Assembly: GCA_027451905.1 (NCBI GenBank)
Contig: DAIDHV010000002.1
Location: 1-64,000, forward strand
Source: Armatimonadota bacterium
GTDB lineage: Bacteria; Armatimonadota; Fimbriimonadia; Fimbriimonadales; Fimbriimonadaceae
Direction of reading: 5' to 3'
DNA length: 64,000 nucleotides
In this document: piece after piece, positions 53,378 to 60,858 of the stretch
Position numbering within the stretch: position 1 is the stretch's first letter
Layout of the letters: every line of letters begins with the position of its first letter
The notes under the pieces: generated by a model
Told to the model about the DNA's origin: nothing
Databases searched by the model: none
What the model saw: the letters and a program-made list of their open reading frames with translations, nothing else
Position numbers and translations under genes: made by a program

Positions 53378-53998
53378 CCCACTTGGTCTCATTGGCTTGG
53401 AACTGCTGATTAGCGGTTCGTGACAATGAGATCATTCATGATTTTGCCTCTTCCTCTTGGCGGACTCTGGTTACGCCAAGCAAAATGCCTGATTTGTGTA
53501 GGCTTTCACCCTCTAAGTTCTTTGCTTTTCCAGATTTGGCATCTTAAAAGCGTTTAAGCTAGGAAGTCCCTAGCTTTCCCCATAACGACTCTGGATACTC
53601 GCCTAGAGTATAATTGAACCTATTCAGCAATTGCGGACCAAAGCGCTTCTTCTTGTTTTTAGATCTTGGTCAAGAGTCGGCAGATAGAATAGCAGGCACC
53701 AAAGTGGCTTGCGTAGGCAGTTTAGGTTTCGCGATAGAATAACAAAATTGGGGGTAAGAAAATGAGGACAATCTTGGGCGGAGTTGCCTTAGGAGACCAC
53801 TGGCGTCGGCAGGTTTTCTTGTTGATGGTCCATTTATTTCCCTTGCCAAAACTTCTCGATTCCACTCCTGCCAGCCACGGGTCAAAATTCTTTTCTCTTT
53901 CGCTAGTGGTTGGAGTCGGCAATGACTTTGGCCAAGGTATGAGCAAGGCCAGTAGGGCAAGGTATGAGCAAGGCCAGTAGGGCAAGGGCTCTCAGTCC
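53378..53998 (+). other. Long stretch without a convincing gene
   Basis: No reading frame looks coding. A consensus TATAAT (53609-53614) without a good -35, a hairpin cttggcg/cgccaag (53456-53480), another aagctagg/cctagctt (53556-53576) and two gatagaata repeats (53684-53692 and 53732-53740) are visible. An open frame at 53762-53980 has no recognisable features and runs through the tandem duplication, so I do not call it. A small RNA started at 53620 is possible but unsupported. Confidence 0.5.
53933..53987. repeat. Tandem duplication of a 25-bp unit
   Basis: The unit caaggtatgagcaaggccag plus taggg is present twice without mismatch (53933-53957 and 53958-53982), followed by the first 5 bases of a third copy. 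It ends 12 bp before the ZIP transporter start, so copy number could affect its expression by shifting the leader. Confidence 0.85.
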
Positions 53999-54706
53999 GT
54001 GCTAGAGATTCTTCTTGGCTTATGTGCGGGGGTCAGCACTGCCCTTGGCGGACTCTTTGCCTTAAAGAGGCGCGATAATTTGCATCTGATCCTTGGTTTC
54101 AGCGCAGGAGCCGTTATCGGAGTTGCCTTCTTTGACCTGCTTCCTGAGGCCCTCAACATGGCCGAAAAGCGATATCAGCACATGGTGGTGACTTCAACCG
54201 CTGCCTGCGGATTCCTAGCTTTTATGCTTCTGAACCGCATCGTTTCGGCTCAGATTCAAAAAGAGCCCAACAGCCCCCGTCATTTGGAAGCCCTAGGCTT
54301 GACCATGCACAGCATCTTAGATGGGCTTGGCATGGGGCTTGCGTTTCGAGTGTCACCGTCTCTCGGGTTCGTGGTCGCTGCCGCCGTCCTTGCCCATGAC
54401 TTTTCCGACGGCATCAACATCGTCAGCCTTGTTTTACAAGAAAATGGGAGTCAGTCCCCCGCCCTAAGATGGTTATGGATCAACTCACTTTCACCTTTGT
54501 TTGGAGTTTTAATCGCTCAAGTATTCAGGGTTCCCCAAACCACGCTTGGCCTGCTTCTGGCTGTTTTTTCTGGGTTCTTTATCTATATCGGCGCCAGCGA
54601 GCTCATACCAGAAAGTCAGCACAAGCATCCCTTATTTTCAACCAGTCTATTCACGGTTTTGGGTGCCGCTGTCATTTTTGTCGCCGTGCAATTCGCCCAC
54701 TTCTGA
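53999..54706 (+). CDS. ZIP-family metal transporter
   Basis: The 235-residue protein has seven to eight membrane helices and the ZIP metal-site motifs HSILDGLGMGL in helix 4 and AHDFSDGINI in helix 5. These hold the binuclear metal centre of Zn2+/Fe2+/Mn2+ importers. EALGLTMHS and ELIPESQHKH further match the family. The start is a GTG at 53999 after a tandem repeat; no clear Shine-Dalgarno is visible. It is monocistronic. The ion cannot be told from sequence. Confidence 0.88.
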   Translation: MLEILLGLCAGVSTALGGLFALKRRDNLHLILGFSAGAVIGVAFFDLLPEALNMAEKRYQHMVVTSTAACGFLAFMLLNRIVSAQIQKEPNSPRHLEALGLTMHSILDGLGMGLAFRVSPSLGFVVAAAVLAHDFSDGINIVSLVLQENGSQSPALRWLWINSLSPLFGVLIAQVFRVPQTTLGLLLAVFSGFFIYIGASELIPESQHKHPLFSTSLFTVLGAAVIFVAVQFAHF

Positions 54707-54760
54707 GCGGCCATGGCAAAACCCAACCGCCCTGTTAGGTCCTGCGGACTATAAATTCTT

Positions 54761-54956
54761 CCCTCCCTTTCATCACGAAGTGTTAGGAGGGAGGGTCAGG
54801 GAGGGAGAGCACATACTTCTTGGGACACGGTCGATTACCACTGAGGCCCCAAAACACTTGCGGAGTAAGCATTGCTAGGAGCTTAATCCGCAAGTTCAAT
54901 CCTCTCCACCCCTGCCCCTCCTCTCCATGACCCTTGCAGGGCAAGGAAAGGAGGGG
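54761..54956. repeat. Composite REP-like palindromic element
   Basis: Two homologous hairpin arms face each other: left 54761-54809 (ccctccc ... gggaggg with gtcagggagggagag) and right 54901-54956, which as reverse complement reads the same way (cccctcctttcc ... ggagaggagggg, then caggggtggagagg). Between them a third hairpin, 15 bp with one mismatch (acttgcggagtaagc / gcttaatccgcaagt, 54856-54895), has a 10-nt loop. The arrangement is that of a REP doublet (BIME) or small non-autonomous element. It fills most of the 325-bp gap between the ZIP and fhs genes; nothing else is visible there. Confidence 0.7.
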
Positions 54957-55031
54957 AATCATTAGCTAGCACAATAAATTGATTACCAAAACCCAACAGC
55001 CTTCTCAAAAGTTGTAAGCCTGAGGGTCTGA

Positions 55032-56717
55032 TTAAAAGAGACCGAATACGGTGCCATCGGAGTTGATGCCCATGGTTTCAGCCGAAGGATGCTTACCGAG
55101 GCCAGGCATCAAAAGAATGGGTCCGCACACCACGACAATAAAACCAGCCCCCGCTGATAGCCTTAGCTCTCTTACATGAATGATGAAGCCGGTAGGAGCG
55201 CTTAGAAGTGCAGGATCATCACTAAAACTATATTGAGTCTTGGCAATGCAGATTGGTAAATCACCGTATCCCGCCGACTTTAACCATCTTAGGGTGTTCT
55301 CAGCTGACTCTGAGAGTTCAAACCCGTCAGCTTGGTAAACCTTTTCGCATAGTACTTGCAGTTTTTCTTCAAAACCATCTCCTTCGGTGTACAGGGGACG
55401 AAAGCCTTCTTTGCCTCCTTGTAGCGGCTCTGATTCTTGTGAGCGCTCTTCCGATATTTCTAAAGCAGACGATGACTGACAGGCTTTCGCAAGAGCTTTG
55501 GCTGCCTCGAGGCAACCTTGCCCTCCACCGCTCCATGGATCTGCCAACTCAAATGGCATTCCATGTGTTCGACAGGTATCTGCTAGCCACTCGATATCCT
55601 CCAGCGGATCATCGGCCCGTTTGTTCAGCACAACAAGCACCGGCACGTGGTAGCTAGAAAGATGCCTAAAATGGCGCGCTACATTTTCAAATCCAGATTC
55701 TAAGCTGCCACTGTCTCCACCATGGTGTCGAATAGCCCGAATTGTAACAACGAGAACTATGGCGTTAGGACCAAACCCTTGGCGAGGACACACGATGTTA
55801 AGGAACTTTTCCCCTCCTAAATCAGAGCCAAATCCACCCTCCGTAAGCACAAAATCGGCAATTCCTAGCCCAACTTTTGTGGCGGCAAGAGAGGAACATC
55901 CATGAGCAATATTGCCAAAAGGGCCCCCGTGCACTAAAGCCAAACCATTTTCGATGGTTTGCACCAAATTAGGTCGGATCGCGTTCTTGAGGAGGATTGC
56001 CATTGCGCCTGTAGCCTTCAATTGCCTAGCCGTAATGGGCTTCCCTTCCTTATTTCTAGCCACAACTATGTTGTTGAGATTAGCCTGAAGAGATATCAAA
56101 TCCGGTGACATGCAAAGAATCGCCATGATCTCGCTGGCAGGGGCAATGACGAACCCTGAAGATCGCTCTTGCTTGCCATTATGAATCAGTATTGACCTTA
56201 AAGCTCTATCATTCATGTCCAAGGTGCGCGGCCAAGAAATAGAATCAACGTCTATTTCTAGCTCATTCCCTTGGAAAAGATGATTGTCCAACATGGCAGA
56301 TAGCAAATTGTGGGCCGCGGCGACCGCAGGAAAATCACCAGTAAAGAACAGGTTGATTTCCTCCATGGGTAGAACTTGGCTATAGCCACCGCCGCAGGCA
56401 CCACCCTTCATACCAAAAATCGGACCTAAAGCCGGCTCTCTGGTGGCAGAAACCGCAATGTGGCCAAGCTTTTGCAAACCCTGAGTGAGTCCGATCGTGG
56501 TTGTTGTCTTGCCCTCCCCTGCCGGAGTTGGGCTCATGGCGGAAACCAAGATCAGCTTTCCCCGCTGAACCTTGCTGAGAGATTCCACGGCTTCGGAGGT
56601 TAGCTTCCCCATAAATGGGCCATATTGATCAAATTGATGAGGCTGAATTCCCACACTTTTTGCCACCTCTGCAATGGGCAATAGTTGGGCCGCCTGGGCG
56701 ATTTCGAGGTTATTCAA
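55032..56717 (-). CDS. fhs: Formate-tetrahydrofolate ligase
   Basis: This 561-residue enzyme makes 10-formyl-tetrahydrofolate from formate, ATP and THF, supplying one-carbon units for purines and formyl-Met. Motifs: SPTPAGEGKTTTTIGL (nucleotide site), SATREPALGPIFGMKGGACGGGYSQVLPMEEINLFFTGD, WPRTLDMNDRALR, GGPFGNIAHGCSS and EGGFGSDLGGEKFLNIVCP. Length is normal. The start is a TTG preceded by GGAAAG. It is divergent from the DAHP synthase gene. No other Wood-Ljungdahl genes are nearby. Confidence 0.95.
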   Translation of the reverse strand: MNNLEIAQAAQLLPIAEVAKSVGIQPHQFDQYGPFMGKLTSEAVESLSKVQRGKLILVSAMSPTPAGEGKTTTTIGLTQGLQKLGHIAVSATREPALGPIFGMKGGACGGGYSQVLPMEEINLFFTGDFPAVAAAHNLLSAMLDNHLFQGNELEIDVDSISWPRTLDMNDRALRSILIHNGKQERSSGFVIAPASEIMAILCMSPDLISLQANLNNIVVARNKEGKPITARQLKATGAMAILLKNAIRPNLVQTIENGLALVHGGPFGNIAHGCSSLAATKVGLGIADFVLTEGGFGSDLGGEKFLNIVCPRQGFGPNAIVLVVTIRAIRHHGGDSGSLESGFENVARHFRHLSSYHVPVLVVLNKRADDPLEDIEWLADTCRTHGMPFELADPWSGGGQGCLEAAKALAKACQSSSALEISEERSQESEPLQGGKEGFRPLYTEGDGFEEKLQVLCEKVYQADGFELSESAENTLRWLKSAGYGDLPICIAKTQYSFSDDPALLSAPTGFIIHVRELRLSAGAGFIVVVCGPILLMPGLGKHPSAETMGINSDGTVFGLF

Positions 56718-56860
56718 AGCTTCTTTCCAAGTATATCTATGAACCTTAAAAACATTGCCCGGGGATTTCTTTATTCAAGAATTTGCCCCAGTGCCAATGG
56801 AAGAGATGGATACTTGCCTGCTGATAGGCAGTGGACTGCCGGCGAAGCCTCTCAAGGACT

Positions 56861-56866
56861 CATAAT
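56861..56866 (+). promoter_or_regulatory. -10 box CATAAT adjacent to the DAHP synthase start
   Basis: CATAAT ends 9 bp before the ATG at 56876. The bases between are AAAGAGGAC, so GAGG could alternatively act as a close Shine-Dalgarno. A small hairpin tgcct/aggca lies about 30 bp further upstream. Confidence 0.4.
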
Positions 56867-56875
56867 AAAGAGGAC

Positions 56876-57934
56876 ATGCGGATTCACACAGACGACGTTC
56901 GGATTGCAAACGTTCGTCCCCTGTTGCCAGCTGCAATCCTGATAGAAGAGCTTCCCATCTCGGAAAAAGCAGAGTCGCTCATTATTCAAGCCAGACAGAG
57001 CATTTCTCAGTGCCTTGCCGGACTGGAAAAGCGTATGGTGGTGGTGGTTGGTCCTTGCTCCATCCATGATGAAACGTCCGCTTTGGAGTATGCAGACAGG
57101 CTCAAATCATGCTCGGATAGGTTGTCTGATGACCTCATCATTGTCATGAGGACCTATTTCGAAAAGCCCAGAACGACGGTCGGCTGGAAAGGGCTCATCA
57201 ATGATCCGTTTATGGATGGATCTTTCCATGTTAACCAGGGGCTGCGTCTCGCCCGCAAAATTCTCTGTCAAATCGGAGACCTTGGCTTGCCCTGTGCGGC
57301 CGAGTTTTTAGATACAACTTTGCCACAACACTATGCAGATCTCATCTCGTGGGGAGCGATTGGAGCGCGGACATCAACCAGTCAAATCCATCGAGAAATG
57401 GCTTCTGGCCTATCGATGCCAGTTGGCTTTAAGAATGCAACCGACGGCAGCGTGAAAGCCGCTTCCGACGCTATTTTGGCGGCCAAACACTCTCACTGGT
57501 TTGCAGGCGCAACCAAGGATGGAATCAGTGCCCTCATTCAAACCAACGGAAACGCGGATTGCCATCTTATTTTAAGAGGCGGCGACAATGGGCCAAATTA
57601 CGACTCTCAATCCATTGGTAAAGCGGTGCGATCCATGGCAGATCAAGGACTTCCAGAGGCGGTTATGATAGATGCGAGCCACGGAAATTCTAACAAGGAT
57701 TATCGAAGGCAGTCTGTGGTTTGTGATTCGGTAAGTGGCTCTATTGAACAGGGCATGCCAATTTTGGGCGTCATGTTAGAAAGCCATCTTCACGAGGGCA
57801 GACAAGAATGTGGTCCGCTGGAAACCTTAAAATACGGAATCAGCGTCACAGATTCTTGTATCTCTTGGGAAACAACCGTGATCCTGCTAGAAAAAATTGC
57901 CCTTGCCAACAAAAACAGAAAAAAAGCTTTATGA
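56876..57934 (+). CDS. 3-deoxy-7-phosphoheptulonate synthase (type I, AroFGH-like)
   Basis: The enzyme condenses phosphoenolpyruvate and erythrose-4-phosphate, the first step of aromatic biosynthesis. From the ATG at 56876 it has 352 residues. Type I alpha signatures are clear: VVVVGPCSIHDETSALEYADRLK, MRTYFEKPRTTVGWKGLINDPFMDGS, WGAIGARTSTSQIHREMASGLSMPVGFKN, HLILRGGDNGPNYDS and MIDASHGNSNKDYRRQ. The N-terminal segment involved in feedback inhibition is intact, but which aromatic inhibits it cannot be read. The stop overlaps the next start (ATGA), coupling it to a deacetylase-type lipoprotein. Confidence 0.95.
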   Translation: MRIHTDDVRIANVRPLLPAAILIEELPISEKAESLIIQARQSISQCLAGLEKRMVVVVGPCSIHDETSALEYADRLKSCSDRLSDDLIIVMRTYFEKPRTTVGWKGLINDPFMDGSFHVNQGLRLARKILCQIGDLGLPCAAEFLDTTLPQHYADLISWGAIGARTSTSQIHREMASGLSMPVGFKNATDGSVKAASDAILAAKHSHWFAGATKDGISALIQTNGNADCHLILRGGDNGPNYDSQSIGKAVRSMADQGLPEAVMIDASHGNSNKDYRRQSVVCDSVSGSIEQGMPILGVMLESHLHEGRQECGPLETLKYGISVTDSCISWETTVILLEKIALANKNRKKAL

Positions 57935-59997
57935 ATAAGCCAAAACTAGCTTTAACCGTACTTAGCGTGATCTGCATCGGCCTGATTTTGGCGTCTGGAT
58001 GTCACCCTAAGGCAAAGGCACCTGTCAGCCAAAATTCTGGCGCGGCCCCAACGCAAACTGCGGCTGACCTTGACGCAGTTAAAGAAATACCAGGAAGAAT
58101 CTCGATTGCGGCTATGGACCGAAGGGTGCCCGTCATCATGTTTCATGATGTGGTTCCTCAACGTGGCCCAGGTTCTGTTTGGTTTGATGACACTCAGGCC
58201 GAGTTTTTATCGCAAATGCAGTTCATCCATGATAACAACCTGGTGCCCATCACTGTGAAGCAGTTGTACGATCATTTGGTGAAGGGGACCGACGTCCCCG
58301 TCAACGCGATCTGCCTAACGTTTGATGATAATTATTTGGGTTTTTACCAATACGCCTATCCCATTCTCAAACAATTTAACTACCCAGCGGCTATGTTTGT
58401 GCACACGAACTATGTGGGAGACGAACAAGGCTCGCACCCAAAGATGAACTGGCAGCAGCTTCAAACCTTGGTCAAAGGGGGATTGGTTACCATTGGCGCC
58501 CACACTGAATCTCACCCGCTGGACATGACAACTTTGACCGATCACCAGCAGACAACCGAAATTGCGGGTTCAAAAGTTATATTAGAAAAGCATCTGGGGG
58601 TGCCCATTGATTTTATGGCTTGGCCTAATGGCAAGTTCAATCAAACTTCGATTGATATTGCCCAAAAGGCTGGCTACAAAATGGCGTTTGCAATGGATCA
58701 TGGATTTGCAGAAGAATCGCCCAATATGTTTGCTATTCACCGCTTTAGCTGGGAAAAAATGGAAACCGCGGTTCAAGAAAGAGACCAACTGGTTAACGAC
58801 GCCCCAATTGCCATCGATCAAAACACGTGGGTAAGTCAGCCGGTCAAGCTCCATGTTAAAACCGTGGATGGACTTCTCATTTCTTACGTCACAGGAGGTT
58901 CGCCCCAGACTTTGCTTTCTGACATGAGAGAAGGTGTCGAACAGTTTGTCCAGCAGTCAGGAGCGGCAGCAGGGGTGAATGGAGGTTTTTTTGCGATGGC
59001 AAGCCTTTATTCCACCTCCAATGTGATGATTGGCCCCTGCTACACCTCAGATCGAAAACAGTTTACAACTGGCACAGAAGCTGGTCTTATTGAGCGATTA
59101 AAGAACCGTCCGGTCATTTTTTGGAGCAATCGAAGAATCGCAATCGCTCCTCTTCAGCCAGACACAATGGACGATGAACCGATCTACCGCGCGTTCATGC
59201 CCAACTTCACCAATTTGTTTGTTGCTGGCGCCTGGATGATCCATCAGGGAATACCGATGACCGATTCTCAGATGTTGGAGTTTGATTCGAAGGATCTTGC
59301 TGATCCCCGCCGCAGAGTCTTTTTTGGCTGGATGAAAGACGGAGAACCGGTAGCTGGAGCCAGCCTGCAAACCTGCACAACCGAGCGACTTGCCCAGGTT
59401 GCGGCAGAAGCTGGTGTTGAAGATGCGGTTCTTTTGGACAGCGGGTTTTCAACCTCGGTTGTCTTTAATAACAAGATCATTGTCACTGGCCATACCGCTA
59501 AAGATATCCCCTCTCGACCAGTTCCTCATGCCATTGTTTTTATGGGCCAAATTGACTTGACTAATTTTGATCAGAAATTAAAAGAAGCCGCGATTGGCGC
59601 TATTGACCCCGCCGATATTGTTGGGGCAAGAAGAGGCAGGCTGCGTCGGCGACAGCCCGTCAAAAAGCTGATTCCGCTTGGCAAATCAGACGTCAAGGTA
59701 AAAGTTCTTGGCGGTGGAGGGGACGAAGGTTCAACAAGCACCAGTGGCACAAGCGGAGCCTCGGGAACAGGTACAGGATCAACTGGATCTGCAACCGGAA
59801 GCACTGGCGCAGGTACTGGCTCGGAATCCACTTCAGGTTCTGGTAGTTCTGGCTCAACCGGAGCCGCTACCGGTGGATCGGCAACTGGCGGAAGTTCCAC
59901 AACCGGAAGCACAACTGGAACTGAACAAAAGGAGACAGGATCAAACGGAGGACAAACTAGCGACGGAAGCAGTTCTGGCAAATCTACAGGCTCATAG
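57931..59997 (+). CDS. Lipoprotein with polysaccharide deacetylase and phosphodiester glycosidase-like domains
   Basis: The 688-residue product has a lipoprotein signal with Cys24 (LILASGC). A NodB-type polysaccharide deacetylase domain (about 65-285) follows, with FHDV, TFDD (130-133) and HTESHP (191-196) supplying the catalytic Asp and metal-binding His residues. Next is a domain (about 300-570) resembling NAGPA/phosphodiester glycosidases, with AGVNGGFF (347-354) and a degenerate LLDSGFSTSVVFN. It ends with about 95 residues of Ser/Gly/Thr repeats. It probably remodels N-acetylated wall or capsule glycans outside the cell. The 4-bp overlap with DAHP synthase is unexpected functionally. Confidence 0.85.
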   Translation: MNKPKLALTVLSVICIGLILASGCHPKAKAPVSQNSGAAPTQTAADLDAVKEIPGRISIAAMDRRVPVIMFHDVVPQRGPGSVWFDDTQAEFLSQMQFIHDNNLVPITVKQLYDHLVKGTDVPVNAICLTFDDNYLGFYQYAYPILKQFNYPAAMFVHTNYVGDEQGSHPKMNWQQLQTLVKGGLVTIGAHTESHPLDMTTLTDHQQTTEIAGSKVILEKHLGVPIDFMAWPNGKFNQTSIDIAQKAGYKMAFAMDHGFAEESPNMFAIHRFSWEKMETAVQERDQLVNDAPIAIDQNTWVSQPVKLHVKTVDGLLISYVTGGSPQTLLSDMREGVEQFVQQSGAAAGVNGGFFAMASLYSTSNVMIGPCYTSDRKQFTTGTEAGLIERLKNRPVIFWSNRRIAIAPLQPDTMDDEPIYRAFMPNFTNLFVAGAWMIHQGIPMTDSQMLEFDSKDLADPRRRVFFGWMKDGEPVAGASLQTCTTERLAQVAAEAGVEDAVLLDSGFSTSVVFNNKIIVTGHTAKDIPSRPVPHAIVFMGQIDLTNFDQKLKEAAIGAIDPADIVGARRGRLRRRQPVKKLIPLGKSDVKVKVLGGGGDEGSTSTSGTSGASGTGTGSTGSATGSTGAGTGSESTSGSGSSGSTGAATGGSATGGSSTTGSTTGTEQKETGSNGGQTSDGSSSGKSTGS

Positions 59998-60096
59998 GAT
60001 TATGCTTTTTACCCACTGAGTTGTCTTTTCAAAACCAAAACAGTTGAGTGCTATGCTGACTATGAGAAAAGTCAGTTGTCTATAGGATTTAATCGG

Positions 60097-60552
60097 CTAA
60101 GCTTTACGTTTGCTCATGTGAGCAAGCACAACTCTATCGGTCATTTGTTCAAATTCGTCAACACTGTAGCCTCGATGCAAGTAGAACTCAACGTTCCCAG
60201 GTACCAAAGTATTTGTAGTGAGCTGAAAACGGGAGACTAGTTGATGAAGCCTTTCTATCTCTTTCAGCAGATGACTCCCTAAACCTTGCCCCTTGATCTT
60301 TGGTTCCACGATGACTCCTCGCACCGTGCAAATGTCTCCAACCACAAGACCTCGCGCCGAGCCTAACAATTGGGTTCCTTTCATCGCCACGATCACGGTT
60401 TGAGACAAAATTTGGCTCTTAATTGCCTCCACTGTTTCCAAAAGTGGAGGAATCTGGTTGGTGCCGCAAAGCCGACCTTCTTCTGCAAAGGCTCGCATTT
60501 GGAGGGCGTGAATAGCGGAAGCTTGTTCTTCGGAAGCAAGGATTAATTTCAT
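60097..60552 (-). CDS. GNAT-family N-acetyltransferase
   Basis: The ATG at 60552 is supported by GGAGAG five bases upstream; the product has 151 residues. The GNAT core is visible as SARGLVVGDICTVRGVIVEPKIKGQGLGSHLLKEIERL (acetyl-CoA motif QGLGS) and VEFYLHRGYSVDEFEQMTDRVVLAHM. It resembles small-molecule or antibiotic-type acetyltransferases only generally. It converges on the deacetylase lipoprotein gene and is monocistronic. Substrate unknown. Confidence 0.82.
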   Translation of the reverse strand: MKLILASEEQASAIHALQMRAFAEEGRLCGTNQIPPLLETVEAIKSQILSQTVIVAMKGTQLLGSARGLVVGDICTVRGVIVEPKIKGQGLGSHLLKEIERLHQLVSRFQLTTNTLVPGNVEFYLHRGYSVDEFEQMTDRVVLAHMSKRKA

Positions 60553-60567
60553 TGAAACTCTCCGCAA

Positions 60568-60858
60568 TAACTTTCAACCTGCGCCAACTGATTATAACTT
60601 AGATCTTGCTGAATTTGGCTAGCCTCTAATTTGGGACCCGTGTTCATTAGCCAGGTGGTGCCGTTCGTTCAAGAAAGTGGGTTGACTTAATTCGAAAGGT
60701 TCTCGAAACGTGCTTCGGACTGTATATGATTCACGAAGAAGTCGACGGAGTGTTCTTACCCATTCACAAGGGGCCATTGACTATCCTAGTTGAAATCGCT
60801 ACTTGAAGAAAATTGAATCACGCCCTGCGCCCAACCGGCAATAAGAACAACGCAAAAG
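60568..60858. other. Non-coding stretch with a short relict-looking frame
   Basis: No gene is evident. An open frame of 52 codons on the plus strand (60651-60806) reads through VRSRKWVDLIRKVLETCF and ends FLPIHKGPLTILVEIAT, but has no early start codon or ribosome site. The end is faintly like HicA-type toxins; I treat it as possible decayed sequence, not a gene. Confidence 0.3.

Noticed and set aside
53762-53980. 72-residue plus-strand open frame before the ZIP transporter
   Set aside because: It has no recognisable features, overlaps the tandem duplication, and the minus strand is equally open there.
59571-59981. Minus-strand Pro/Val-rich frame opposite the C-terminal tail of the deacetylase lipoprotein
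   Set aside because: It is the complement of a Ser/Gly/Thr repeat tail and has no independent start signal.
60651-60806. Possible HicA-like toxin remnant
   Set aside because: Only a vague C-terminal resemblance (LPIHKG...TIL) in a frame without start codon; no HicB partner is present.
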